Below are positions 1 through 11,710 of a stretch of 64,000 nucleotides of DNA, piece by piece. Made by a program: the position numbers and the translations under genes. The notes beneath the pieces were generated by a model. It was not told the DNA's origin and did not search any database. It saw only the letters and a program-made list of their open reading frames with translations. This DNA is from Halicephalobus mephisto (lineage: Eukaryota > Nematoda > Chromadorea > Rhabditida > Panagrolaimidae). The DNA lies in NCBI GenBank assembly GCA_009193035.1, contig SWDT01000120.1, positions 124,001 through 188,000 on the forward strand, written 5' to 3'. Position 1 is the first letter of the stretch, and each line of letters starts with the position of its first letter.

Positions 1-29
1 TTGATCGGGAACTTTGACTATCGACTTAC

Positions 30-71
30 TTGAAACGGAGGACCGTAACACAGTAATTTAACTAGTAACAT
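30..71 (-). CDS. Possible first exon of a divergent gene running off the left edge
   Basis: On the minus strand an ATG at 71-69 opens 14 codons (starting MLLVKLL) that end exactly at a strong donor, GTAAGT, at 29-24. The peptide start is hydrophobic, as in a signal peptide. Only this fragment is inside the window, so the product cannot be named. It could equally be a chance ORF next to a GTAAGT. If real, it would share an upstream region with the wolframin gene. Confidence 0.15.
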
Positions 72-714
72 TCCCAAGTTTATCTAGTCTCCCATTTACG
101 TTAGTGGCCAATGTTTGTTTTCTCATATCTAAGCCAGTTTTTATTTACATATTAGAGCTTGCGTCATTCTTCTATCCTTCTGAAGACGCTCTCAACAACA
201 CGATTTGCTGACCTGCTTTTTTCTTTTTCCTTTACTGTCTTTAGTTATTACAGTAATTAGTGCATCTCTGCGTTGTCGTGACTTGTTGAGTGGCGATCAG
301 CTTGTGCATATCTGAAATCTTTATGCGTTGATAACGCTGTTCATGAATCACGCAGGCATTTCCATTTCTTTAATCTTAATTTTAATCTTTACCGCCGAGA
401 TGATGAGCGGGATCTCAATTCCCATATTGCTGCTACCGACTGTTAACACGGGCCATTGTTTAAAATCAGCTCTCGGTGGGATTTCCACGTTTTTCTACTT
501 TCTGGTGAATTTTCGAAATTTTTATAACTCATTATTGTAATTGTTCCATGAAGACGAATAAAATCAGATTCAAGCATTTCTGGATGTTGAAATTTCAAAG
601 ATTGATAAAATCGAGGTCATACTGTATCACTTTAACTTTCATGGTAATTACCGTATAATATATCTTTTTTGAAAGTAAATTTTTGCATTTTATTGTTGAT
701 GATTTAGTTTTAAA
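72..714. other. Upstream region of the wolframin gene
   Basis: No convincing coding sequence. Short ORFs here have no supporting splice signals. The stretch is the 5' flank of the plus-strand gene that starts at 715, and may be shared with a divergent gene to the left. I could not identify a TATA box or other named element. Confidence 0.4.
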
Positions 715-3700
715 ATGTTCCGAAGAAACAATGATCGGGATTCTTCTGATGACGAATATCATTCATCTCCGTTGAATCGTCATTTGGGAGCTTCTGAAGA
801 GGAATCAAAACGAGCTGCAAAGCGGATGTACAGATTACTCAATGGTGGAATTAGTAAATTGTCTCCAGAAGATTCTTTGAGGTTTATTTTGAAAGAAGCA
901 GAATCTTCGAATGTGACCCAAAAAGAAATAATCGAAAAACTTGCGATGAATGCAGACACCGAAGAAGCTCTTCATGCTCTTGCTGATGATTCTGAAGATG
1001 AAAAAGCCACAGAATACATAAAAAAATTAAGTATGAAAGTGAAAGTAAAGGAACATGAAAAAGCATTTTTTCACTGGAGGAATCTGAATAGTTTTGTGGA
1101 ATATCTTTTCGAAAAAATGCATATGCAATGGAGAACGATTTTGGTAAATTTTATTTTTTATTTTTAACAACAATAGTATTTAATTTTTAGTATTCCGTTT
1201 TCCCTCTTCATCAACTTCAAACCCTTATTCTTATTTGTTTAGTCCAGTTCATCAGTGTCCAACGGATTCTCAACACACTCCCCATCATTAGCAGCTATTT
1301 ATCCTTCATGGCTATGGTGTATTTCACGCTAAAAATGTTCCACGACAAAAGTATTCTGCGAGAAAAAGCACTTTGGGCCCGTCTTGTAGATATTTTTCAA
1401 GATAAGGAGACCACCCAAGACGATGGGAAAATTGACAAACATGATACAGACGAAAAATCGGACAAGAAAGAAACGAATTCGATGGATGGAAGTTGTTTCA
1501 TCACTGTAAATTGGGATCCATATATTAACTTCTTCTTGTCATTATTCTTCTTTTTATTTTCCGTTGGAATAGGAGAAAAAGTGGTTCCGAATTCTATTCT
1601 GTTTTGTGGAATCTCAGTTTTCTTCGCAGCTTTGTGTTTTGTGGCCTTGGCAGATAATACAGATCATTTTGCTTTGATTGCTCTTGTAGCAAATTCTTTA
1701 TCATGGTAAGTCAACTTTAAAAAAGTACCTAGTATATAATGTATGAATATATCAAGAGTTCTGGTGTATTGGAAATATTATATTCTGTATACTGATACAT
1801 TGAATATAATATACTTGTACGTTATATTCAGTTTATATACAGATATATTAGAACTATTTTTTGTGTATAATCTTAGATATATACTTTAACACAGTATTTA
1901 ATCTATATCTCAACATAGTATTAGAAATGGATCTAAATATAGTATTAGAAACAGATCTCAGTATGCAGGCAAAAAAAGTACATGACATATAATGTATCGG
2001 TACATTAAAACAGCTCTGATGTATCGGATATATTATATCTTACCCAGCAGTACATTAGAACTATTTTTTGTGTGTATTATGGAAAATTGGAAAAGATTTA
2101 AAAGCTATTTTGAATATTATTGACAATAAGGGGTGATCTAGGGTTTTTGTTATTTAAATTCATGTTTTTAATCCCATAATTCCGTTCAGTTGTTGTTTGG
2201 ATAATTATGAAAATATATGCGAAATAGAAAAACAATTTTAAAAAACCCAAAATAATGTATCAACTTCAATAAATGGGGAATAGCTATTTGTTGAAGTAGA
2301 TATACAAGTATATAATATCGCATTTCCGATATTATTATATTACAATTTTATAGTTCAAGATGTTTTCAATATACAATAGAGCATTACAAGGATTAATTTC
2401 AGCTTGCCGGTGATCCTTTCGAAGATGAAAATAGGAATTGGTTATTGGTCACTTTGGAAACCTCTCTACAGAATCCGATTGAGCTACTTGAATGTCGGCA
2501 TCAGTCTTCCTTCACTGGCCCTGATTCTAGTTCCATTAGTCTACGTCCTCATGGTGAAACTTCAGAACAAGAACAACGATGTGCTTCGTACAATTGCTCC
2601 TCACATTGTTTGCATTATTTGGTCTGATGTAGCAGTTACAATGTGGTTAATTGGGTACCAGTACTTTACAATATCTGGTGTTATTCTTACTGGTGCGATG
2701 ATTTCACTTTTTATTTTCCCTTCTTATGTCGGAGGCGCTTTGGCAATCGGAGTTGCTTTTTCCCAATTAAAAACAGCTATCAATATGGTAGGAATACTGT
2801 GGTTATATTAAGTGTAAAAATTAGTTTCAGATGACGACGATAAAGATACTCATTACTGCGTTAGTTTTGTGTATCCCTTTTGTCGCTAAAAGAATATACA
2901 AATGGTCAGCGAAAAAATGGAATTTCAAAGGTGATAAATTTAATAATTATTTTTAATTATTTTCCAATTTAGCTTTTACGTCTGAATCCAAGAGACAGTG
3001 GGTTCTGCTAGGGGTTTATGTTTGCACTTTGTTGATGGCGATATCGTTCCTGTACCAAAACGAATCTTCTTTTGATGCTTCTTCGGACATCACGAACATG
3101 ACTTGGACAGAATTTGATCGAAATTGTGCCCCGAGTGGAATGAATCTCATCCAACGCCAAATTGAATGTTCTCAATTGAAAGGAACTGCGATTAACTGGA
3201 AAGGTTCGGTGATGTCCGTTAGAATCATAGGAATTGACAACAGCTTCGAAACGTTGCTTGATTATCTACCAGATGCGGTTGGACAATCTCTTCGTTGTTT
3301 CTACGATACCGATGCAAGCGACACTGCTAGAAGCAAGATCCTGGGGATGAAACCGAATGAATGCAGCTTGACAAATCATAATCAATACACATTCGAAATC
3401 GAAGTAACTGGTCCTTTTGGAGAAAGATCATTCAGCGTTAACAAAGGTCAAATTTATCTTGTAGCTTCACATACGTTCTCAGAAGTTCTTCAATTGCTCG
3501 ACGAGGGAGATGTCATAAGATTTATCGGCTACTTTGACCAGTATCCGGTATTCAAATATCCTCCAAAACTGAGACTAATGCAACTCGAATGTGTCCACTG
3601 TAAGAAGCTATATTCTATCAAAGATGGCAAGCATTTGAAGTTCACAAGCGTTAAAGCCGATCATCGGAAAATTTGGTCACGTATTTTCTACTCATTCAAG

Positions 3701-3748
3701 TTTATGTTTAATTTCATCTTTGCTCCACTTTTTACTATCACCTCGTAG
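715..3748 (+). CDS. wfs1: Wolframin (WFS1) orthologue, ER multi-pass membrane protein
   Basis: Wolframin is an ER-resident membrane glycoprotein linked to ER calcium and stress handling. Exons: 715-1143, 1191-1705, 2403-2787, 2831-2930 and 2973-3748; all junctions keep phase and give about 734 residues (human is about 890). The N-terminal 143 residues are charged and helical, the region where wolframins carry Sel1-like repeats. A block of hydrophobic segments fills exons 2 to 4. The C-terminal lumenal part matches the wolframin OB-fold region: an NCAPSGMN stretch, [28 protein letters not shown], and a CVHCKKL motif, in the same order as in human WFS1. The N-terminus is shorter and more divergent than in vertebrates. 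Intron 2 (1706-2402) is long and holds repeats. An AATAAA lies 139 bp after the stop. The family assignment is secure; exact exon ends are inferred. Confidence 0.85.
1722..2065. repeat. Palindrome-rich TGTAT...ATACA repeat in wolframin intron 2
   Basis: Degenerate copies of a unit built around TGTATCGGTACATT, separated by AACAGCTCTGATGTATC-like spacers. The best copy is at about 1985-2035. The same motif, in the same order, fills 14420-14965 inside another gene's intron. The unit looks like a dispersed minisatellite or a palindromic element. Confidence 0.6.
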
Positions 3749-3886
3749 AAGTGCCTTCACGTTGGCCGATAGAGGTCATTAGTGCTTTAATTAATTGCCT
3801 TCCATTTGTAAAGAATAAGCCGGTGTAAACAACTTTCTATTGATTTTTTGACATAGTATTTTAACAAAGATAGTTTTAAAAAGTTC

Positions 3887-3892
3887 AATAAA
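3887..3892 (+). terminator. Polyadenylation signal AATAAA of the wolframin gene
   Basis: Canonical AATAAA 139 bp after the stop at 3748, the first on this strand. The rest of 3749-4160 is AT-rich and shows no gene. Confidence 0.4.
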
Positions 3893-4160
3893 ATCATATT
3901 AATGAATTTAAAGTTCAAGATTGCGAAGTTTGTTGTTGCTAAATCTATGCTTACAATCTTAAAAAAGTATTTCATAATAATATTTTTATTTGTCTAACAA
4001 ATAACTTGATTAAATAATTGTACTATCAAGTAGAAAACGAAAAATTATTTTCCTACCATTCAAAAAATACTTGTTTTAAAAATATTTTAAATAGAATTTA
4101 AATTTCCTATAGTTCACTACTAAGAATATGAAAAATATACTGAGTAGTGGGATTTTTATT

Positions 4161-4944
4161 TTAGTCTTCATCGAAAGAATAATATAACACCAATGTATCT
4201 CCCATTCTTGGCAACAAATTCATATATTCGGTACTTTATCCAATGTGTCCCATAAAATAGGAAACATCGAATGTTCTCAAAGACTAACTCTCTAATACTG
4301 TAGTCTCACCTTCCAGACGTCGACTGACTGGCCAGATCCTGAAATGAGGAAATTAGTGAAGAAATTCAGAAATAATAAACAAGTTAAAAACAGTAAAAAA
4401 CAAACATGAATTGCGACTTCAATGGAAAGAGTGAACGCATCATCTCGGCCAATGAGTGATTCGATAGTCGTCTTGGCAAAGTACGTGATGTTTGAAACGG
4501 TGTCCACTAAGAACCAAACATTGATAGTTGCCGGAAACTTCTTGATGTGGCAGCAAACGAGACAGACTATCAGACGATTGTTCGGACCGTAGATCACGCC
4601 TTCAACCGGGAAAATTTGTGATGGAAACGTTGCCGAGCTAAAAATCCAAAAAAAAGATATTTAAAAATCAGTAAAAGAAATAAATTACCTCTTCTAAGCC
4701 TTTTTCACTGATATCGGTCAACATCATGTTGTAGGCATCCGGCGGAAGAGCTTCAAATGATTCATTCGACGATGAACTCTAAAAGAGATGAAAAATTAGT
4801 AGACAAATGTAAAAAATAAGTGCTTACCTTGTCTGGATTGACCACTTCAGATGCAACGAAGAAAACTGAGAAATAAACAATAGAAAGACACGCAAACGCG
4901 GAAAATTTGAATATGAAAATCGGTTGGGAATGTGATATTCCCAT
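4161..4944 (-). pseudogene. Retropepsin-like (aspartyl protease fold) small protein gene, probably decayed
   Basis: Five exon-like blocks read on the minus strand: 4944-4828 (a start with one hydrophobic segment, ending NPDK), 4778-4689, 4637-4406, 4338-4310 and 4233-4161 (ending SFDED then stop). The central block contains WFLVDTVSNITYF, which resembles the retropepsin active-site strand where DTG or DSG is expected, and the last block contains NLLPRMGDTLVLYY, resembling the conserved second strand. Splice dinucleotides are good throughout. Two faults point to decay: the third active-site residue is Val rather than Gly, and exon 2 (phase 0) does not match the open frame of exon 3, which needs two carried bases; summed exons are not a multiple of three. 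A diverged copy of the last exon lies at 6133-6225. Alternatives are a mis-modelled exon or a catalytically dead member that is still expressed. Confidence 0.45.
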
Positions 4945-5565
4945 TACTCTGGAATTTTATATGGGATTGGGGGTTTATTAAATTGAGGAACCGACCGCCA
5001 TGAAAAGGAGAGAATACCTCTTAATCTCTAATGAGAAAAGAAGGAATTGTCCTTTCTCTCATACTACATCTTAAATAAAAACTAAACAAAATGCAAAAAT
5101 ACCAAGAACAAACAACCTTCAACAAATAAAAGCATGTAAAACTACTAACAGAATGACCGAATTTTCTCTGGAATATTTTAAAATAATGGAAAAAATAAAA
5201 TATGGGAATTTAAATCTAAAAATACAGTAATAGACATTTAAATAGAAATCCTTATTTATTTAATATTTTTCTGTTTCTTCTCTATTTTGGATTCACTCAA
5301 AGTTTTACTTACCCCTATTTGATTGCTTTAACAATGACCTGTTTTTAAAAGTATATAACAAATATATTTATAAACTTTAGGAAAACAAGTTAACAAAAAC
5401 CCCAAAAAACGAAGAATAACCGGACAATAAAATAGAACCGTCTCATAACGAAAAAAATTACGTTATATTTTTATCATCTACTAGTCTAAGATTTATTTTC
5501 TTTATTTCATTAATTACTTCGTGATAAAAAACAGGCTTGAATTGCTAATGGTAGGAATCAACAGT
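4945..5565. other. Intergenic, AT-rich, no gene seen
   Basis: No ORF with usable splice sites, RNA gene or clear repeat was found here. The right part presumably flanks the coding relic that begins near 5570. Confidence 0.4.
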
Positions 5566-5569
5566 TTTC

Positions 5570-6051
5570 CGCCTAATCAAGGAGCTCCCAAGGTGTCACA
5601 CCATTGAAATCTCACCTTTACCACATCAGTACTACACTTCCAATAGAAGAAGGTTGTGAGAAAGAAGAATTTGATTTAAAAAACGACTGGAAAATGACTC
5701 ACAAGATTCAAGAAAAGGGAGCCATTGAGATCGAACTGATATGAGAATAAAAGAAGAACAAAAGGCCAAAATCGAAAGTGTTCTGAGGAAATGAAGAAAC
5801 ACCAGTATGTACATTATTGCCCTACAAAGAGAAATCTCCCAATCGACCGTTTTCCAGATCCTTATGAAAGATTTAGATCTGATCAGAAAACAGTTGATAT
5901 GCGCTACATGAGTTTATCGACAGTCAAAGAATATCATGTCTTAATATATGAATCAAACCTCCAGAAATTAGAAAAGCACAAACAAAAGCTTCAAAAGGCT
6001 CTGGCTCTGCAGAATGGAAACAACCACTATTCTCCTTATAAGCCCGTGTGA
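5570..6051 (+). pseudogene. Frameshifted coding relic, unknown family
   Basis: Three successive open stretches in different frames together read like one protein. The first (about 5580-5739) contains GVTPLKSHLYHISTTLPIEE and ends at a TGA. A short middle stretch (5741-5790) contains MRIKEEQKAKIESVLRK. The third (5791-6051) contains CPTKRNLPIDRFPDPYERF, then a Leu/Lys-rich, probably coiled-coil tail, and ends KPV. Frame changes at about 5740 and 5790 have no GT/AG pair that would make them introns. The peptide is hydrophilic with biased, gene-like composition. I do not recognise the family. It could be a recently broken gene, a gene fragment from a mobile element, or an assembly error; only the third frame on its own is a complete ORF (86 codons from ATG). 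Confidence 0.35.
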
Positions 6052-6132
6052 TTATGGTTGTTTTAGCTCTCTGAAGAGGTTTGCATGATGTTACTCATAC
6101 CGACTGATTCCAGTTTGAAAATGAACTCAGAG

Positions 6133-6225
6133 TAGTGATATTTTTATCTTAATCTTCATCGAAATAGTAATTTAGGATAGATATATCTTTCATTCTTTAT
6201 AATAATTTCTATATTCGATACTTTA
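6133..6225 (-). pseudogene. Remnant copy of the last exon of the retropepsin-like gene
   Basis: On the minus strand this segment aligns by eye with 4143-4235: both end in a codon series for FDED plus a stop, with the same surrounding order (AAGTAYCGAATAT, then an RMKD/RMGD stretch). The upstream part is interrupted by a stop. It shows that the retropepsin-like gene existed in two neighbouring copies. Confidence 0.5.
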
Positions 6226-6348
6226 TATAAATATTTATGTTTTAAAAATTTTTAAGCAATATTCAATCGACTTTGAGATAAAACATTTTTATGTCTTTGA
6301 TCCTTTTGAATTGATCATTATCTCGGAAAATATTTTTGATTAGAATAG

Positions 6349-6821
6349 TCAATATATTTTCTGTAGGATTGGTATTAAGAGAACATGTTGACAAATCAAG
6401 GAATTGAATATTTTGGTTTTGAAAACAAGTGAAGGTATCTTAACTAATGTAAATTGAAGATTTTTGCTGGGAAATAAACTGATTTCTCTTTTCTCACGAA
6501 ATGCAATGAACTTATGTCCTGGTATCATCTTATAGTCTTTATCTTTCATGCAGTTAGGAATTAAAAAATATCTAATTTTCCAGAATATGAGAATCGTATC
6601 TAAATCACAAGAAAATCTCCACTGATAATTTGTTCTGCAAATAATCAATTGTTTTCTATGACCATGCCAACAGTATCGACAACCATCAGAGTTATCACAA
6701 TTAAACTGTTTATTAGAAAAGATAATTTAACTCAAATAACATGCCAAACGTGAACAGAAAAACTTACTCCTGACCTATCTTGATCCGTAGTGCTTTGAGT
6801 AAAAATGAATCTGTTCTGCAT
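6349..6821 (-). CDS. Unrecognised 136-residue protein with a Cys-rich N-terminal patch
   Basis: Two exons, 6821-6768 and 6705-6349, joined by a 62-bp intron with GTAAGT and an AACAG acceptor; phase is kept. The product begins MQNRFIFTQSTTDQDRSG, then a Cys/His/Trp patch across the junction (FNCDNSDGCRYCWHGHRK), then a mixed region containing CDLDTILIFWK and MIPGHKFIAFREK, ending LQKIY. There is no signal peptide. The CX5CXXCWHGH arrangement could bind a metal, but this is only a guess. A remnant of the retropepsin-like gene's last exon lies just downstream on the same strand (6225-6133), so this could also be the upstream part of a rearranged copy of that gene. I do not recognise the family. 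Confidence 0.4.
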
Positions 6822-9239
6822 ATATAGTCTTCAGAGGTAGTTTTCTTCATTTTCATATATGGACAAGAATTTGAAATTCACTTGACTATCCTGAATAAAA
6901 TGTTGAATTCACATTCGGATTGGATCTTTTTTAAATAATTCTTCTTTGATCTTTGTCGGAAAGTTTCTTTAGACAACTAGATCTCCAAGAAATAGATTCA
7001 TCATCTCTTAGATCCTCGCAACGGAATAATGAAGTTTATATGTGATATCACAATAACGTTTCGTAGTCATCAAAGTCATAACGTAACAGTATTTGGGATG
7101 ATTGTACTCTTAATCACGAGACACTTTATTGTAATAGATAAATTTACAATCATTTGCATTACAATATAACAAACTTAAGTACACTTATGTTGATGTTTAA
7201 TTGGTCATCACAAGAAACCATAAATTCAATATTTATAGATTTAATTACGAAATAGTTCCGGGATACTTATATTGTCACATAAAAGAGCCATTTGCCAATG
7301 TTACCAAATTAACTCCTTGCTTCCAAGTTGGCGAAAAACTATAGTATATGTATATTTTTGTTTATAACCTTAGTTCTTTGAAAATATTAAATAAAAATTA
7401 GCAGTAATTTACATTACAAAGAATTACGCATTTGCATAATATAAAGTAAACAAATCAACGTGATTTCTGTAAGTTTTGGATTAATTTTCAGTCAACTTGA
7501 AACACCGTAAACTCTTGGAGAAATTGAAGTATAATTAATGACTATTAGTCATACCAATCTAATCGGTTATTTTTAACATTTAACGAATTAAATGATTCTT
7601 TGTAAATTTTAGTTTTGCCGATTATCCATTTCTAAGAAATAAGTTTCACTTGACCGTTAATATTAAAGATTATAATTTTATTTTCTTACGGTTATGTAAG
7701 CGTGAATTTCGACCATTCTCAAAATTTCCAATAACGTTAAACAATTCTTTTTAAATACCAAAATTCTAAATTTTTCAATAATTATATTACACATTTAAGT
7801 GTAATAACCACAGGGTAATTAAATAAAGGTTAATCGTTTATTAAATTCCAAATTTATTCTTATAACCAAGTAAACCTCTTTTAACACGGTGTAGAAGCGA
7901 ATTTCATTTTCTACGAGTATCCATATTTTTGAAATCTGTCTTGCTAAATTTTTTCGTTTGTCAAGTAAATTAACCTAATTAAACTTCCAATTTTAGCACT
8001 TTGCAGCTATGTTACTGCCGTTTCTTTTCTATTGGACGGCATATCCTTAAAGATTTTCTGAATCTGTGAATTCCTAGTTCCGTTACTGGACAGAGTTGGT
8101 ACATAGGCATACTTGAGACTGTTTAAAGTTGTGTAGTTTTTCGGAAACTCCTCAACCTGCCGTTTCCTACACCAATTATCCTCGCTTCGAGTGGGTTCAA
8201 GTCACGCATAATAGATTGTTTTCATGGCTTTTTATGTCAACTGCTTCTTCCGCAATGAAAAAACATTCTGGCCACTGGGATTTGGGGATAGAAACGAAAA
8301 GCTATTTCGTCGACTTCCGGGAGTCTAAACTCAGCAACTAAGTGCTCACTAAGACAGCTATGATGTCTGTCTATGGGTATTAAGACGTGTTCAATTAAAG
8401 TTGTACTTAGTTGAACTTCAGACAATCTCATTAAACATCTAGGATTAATTCAGTTTTCTGTTTTTGTTAATTTCTTGGATACACATGTTTTCCGGTTTTT
8501 TGCATTTCCTATTTTCATCAATCGCTGGTTCGACTTTCGTCGGCCTCAACCCAAAGCCATTTGAGAAGCCACTTCTTTATCAACCTCTCCTTTTTCTGAC
8601 GGCAATTTGCATTTTTCATCAGTGACATAGAATAGCGCCTACTTTCACTTAATTCTCTTCAGTCTCCGACGTCACCCATTCTTCAAGCTTCTAAATCTAA
8701 CTGATCAGATCACTTCATGTGAATTATAAGCTTTTTTTCTGGTTGAATGAATTTCAACACCAGGAAGTCATTCATGAAAAATTACTTCATTCATGGTGAT
8801 TTATCTTTATGTAATTTGGTAGTTTTCCACGACAAGGAAGGATTAACTTGTCTCTGAAGCATCTCCAAATCCTATAAGATAGCACAACGGCAGTTTTGTG
8901 GATGTTTTTGAAGCTTTTTTAAAACAATAAACATCGGAAAATGGCAGTCATAATTCCTTGGAGAATAGAAAACTTTTCGAACATCTAAAAATAGGAAACT
9001 GACTATAACTTAACGGAATTTGTTTGTTGAAACTGAAGATTTCTTAGGAAAAGTCTCACATCCGTTATTTTCGAAATTGTGTTCTTTAGGATTCTTTGTG
9101 TGATGTAATTTTCTAAATTATTCTTCAAGCTTAAAGTTTATAGCTTAGATTGCTATGAAGCTAAATTTATAACTTATTCGTAGAAGTCATTTTTTCAGCA
9201 TTTTTTTCCACATAAATTTAACGACAATATTTTGTCGCG
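6822..9239. other. Gene-poor intergenic DNA
   Basis: About 2.4 kb without a convincing exon. Short ORFs at 8129-8341 (+) and 8237-8431 (-) overlap on opposite strands and lack splice or initiation context. Base composition is AT-rich but more complex than the repeat blocks that follow. I saw no tRNA or structured RNA. Confidence 0.4.
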
Positions 9240-9289
9240 AGTCGTTTGCAGTCTCCAGATGTCAAGGTTGACTAAATTTTTCACCTTTG

Positions 9290-9720
9290 AATTCCAATTT
9301 TCGAATAATAAATTCTACCCAAGCTTTCAGAATCTTGTGAAATATTCTGGGATCTTGTAGGTTTTGAAGTTTTCAGAAATTTCTTAGAATTTTTGCAATG
9401 ATTCAGAATCCATAGAAAGTTGGAATTAATATCTGAAAATACGGATTCTGGAGATTCGTGCTGGGATGATTTCGCAATAATTTCAATTTTCAATTTTTAT
9501 ATTTATTTAATTGCGATTCTGAAATCTCTAGAATTCATAGAAACATAAATTTATCCTGAAATCATAGATTCTAGAAATTCGTGTTGAGACAATTTCGTAA
9601 TAATTTTTATTTTTACTTTATACCTACCAAATTAGGATTCTGAAATTCCTAAAGTCTCTCAAAATCTAAAAATCTTAAATTCGACATTTGAAATTAAAAA
9701 TAAAAAAATCCATATTCAAA
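9290..9720. repeat. Degenerate repeat family with core GTGTTGAGACAATTTCGTAA
   Basis: Two or three units of roughly 115-130 bp with the order TTCTGGAAATTCGTG, GAGACAATTTCGTAATAA, then a T-rich spacer and ATTCTGAAATTCC. Diverged copies of the same unit recur at 12300-13160 and in set-16 intron 4 (36930-37270). Confidence 0.5.
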
Positions 9721-9995
9721 CAATTTCCATTTTTTAATTTCTCAAATAATAATATATTTAATATAACCAGTTTTTAATAAATATCTTTATTGTTATATCC
9801 TTGTCATTCATTAAAACTGAAATTTGAACCATTCAACTTGACCAACTGCGTCTTGGAATGCCTCAGGCAGTTGGCTTACTGACAACTATCCTGCATCAAT
9901 CTCGGGCAAATAGCAAGAGCTTTTGGATTTAAGATAGAAAAACCATTGGGCAAATTTACGTATTTTTCAAGGAAATTGCATGTAACTTGCGTTCG

Positions 9996-10056
9996 CCTCG
10001 GTTCTGATCTATTTAGCTATAGCCTCGGTTCTGATCTGTTTAGCTATAGCCTCGGG
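9996..10056. repeat. Two-copy 27-bp direct repeat
   Basis: CCTCGGTTCTGATCT followed by a TTTAGCTATAG tail occurs at 9996 and again at 10023 with one mismatch, and the first seven bases recur at 10050. No function is evident. Confidence 0.7.
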
Positions 10057-10060
10057 CAAG

Positions 10061-11249
10061 TGACTAAACATTAGCTATTCATTTGTTCATTTAAGATACT
10101 GAACGGGGTGGCTTGAAAACGCATCTATCATTTTTAAAAAGATGGCAGTTAAAAGTGTGAAATGGGCCTGTCTTGTTGGTCAATAATCGATTCATTTGTT
10201 TTAAGCCTATATTCTGATGACGAATTAGTACGTGTAATTCATCATTTTAAATATTTTTATCAAAGTTGAATTAGTTATTTTTATATTTTTAAGCGTTATT
10301 TGTAACTAATAATACCATAATACAGTAGTTCATTGATTTTTTTATTTTTATTGTTTTTTTTTCATTTTAGTTACAATGATTCGGATCTCATTGATCATTT
10401 GATTCAATCATCGCCTGATCTCGAAATAGGGCTCGATCTTTGACATGTCTGAATTCCATCGATGTGTTGATAAATGGGCTTAACGAAATCCTTCTTTACT
10501 TAGAATTATTTTAAAAAAACTCAATATTTCTTCAGTAACACTATTTCCGTAACTAAATTTGAGCAATGTTTTGACTCTTCGTCTGCATTATTATATTTGG
10601 AAGAAAGCATTGTGCAAAATTTCATTTTTATTGTTGAAAAAGTTTCGTTATTTTTAGGGATTTTTGAATTTGGTCTTTGTGAGTTCAAAAATTAGACATA
10701 TCTCGTTTGAAAGCTGTCCATGCCAGAGGGAAAACTTTGACAAGCCAAAAAGGCATCATAGTCCTTGATAAAAGAAACCGATTAACTAGTCGAAAGTGCT
10801 TTTGAGACCCTCAGGGCAGTTATTTTCGTTTCATTGTCAAGTGCTTTCCTCCGGACATTACTCGATTTCCTTGATTTGTCACCATCCGAAGAAAAAGTGC
10901 CTCTTCAGAACAAAAACCTTCTATTTTGACTTTATTCACTTTTTCGTTTTTATTTGTTATGGGTAAATGCCATTTTCAATTCACTTGAGTTTGTCGGAAG
11001 CCACTAATAAAAAGCCGTTCCGATTGCGTGCTTACATCCTCGACCATGTCCCCCAATTTGAAGAGTCCAGAAGTGCCGTTGATTTGTCTTACCAACTTTC
11101 TTCAAAACCAATGCTGGAAGAAGAAGAGCTCCATAAATATTCCATTGTCTGTTCTGGCTTAAATGTCTCGAAATAAACTCTTTTTTAGTTTGGTTATGTT
11201 GCAGTGTAAAAATTTTCCCTGGTCCCATTTCAGGCATCAAATGACAAAT
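10061..11249. other. Intergenic, nothing assignable
   Basis: No supported gene. ORFs at 10967-11176 (+) and 11004-11240 (-) overlap antisense and neither has splice or start support. The stretch is less AT-rich than its neighbours, so an unrecognised exon of the downstream receptor cannot be excluded. Confidence 0.3.
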
Positions 11250-11710
11250 ATTTCACAAATTTTTGAAAAATGTTACTTTTAAATTTCTAGAAAAATGTTA
11301 CTCTTAAATTTTTGAAGATTCTACTTTTAAATTTTCAAAAAAGTTTTATTTTTAAATTTTCGAAAAAGTTCTACTTTTAAATTTTCGAAAAAGTTTTACT
11401 TTTAAATTTTTGAAGATTCTGCTTTTAAATTTTTGAAAAAGTTTTACTTTTAAATTTTTGAAGATTCTACTTTTAAATTTTTGAAAAATTTTTATTTTTA
11501 AATTTTTGAAGATTCTACTTTTAAATTTTCGAAAAATTTTTACTTTTAAAACTTTTTCAAAAAATTTAAAAATAAAATCTTCAAAAATTTACTTTTAAAT
11601 TTTCTAAAAGCTTTTTTTTAATTTTCCAAAAAATTTCACCTTTAAATTTTTGCAAAATTTTATTTTTAATTTTTTAGAAAAGTTTTACTTTTAAAATTTT
11701 GAAAAACAAC
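11250..11710. repeat. Short tandem repeat TTTACTTTTAAATTTTTGAA
   Basis: About 16 degenerate units of 25-30 bp, alternating ACTTTTAAATTTTCGAAAAAG and ACTTTTAAATTTTTGAAGATTC types. One short stretch near 11549-11590 is inverted. Confidence 0.75.

Noticed and set aside
8129..8431. Overlapping plus and minus ORFs at 8.1-8.4 kb
   Set aside because: They overlap antisense, and neither has start context, splice sites or a motif.
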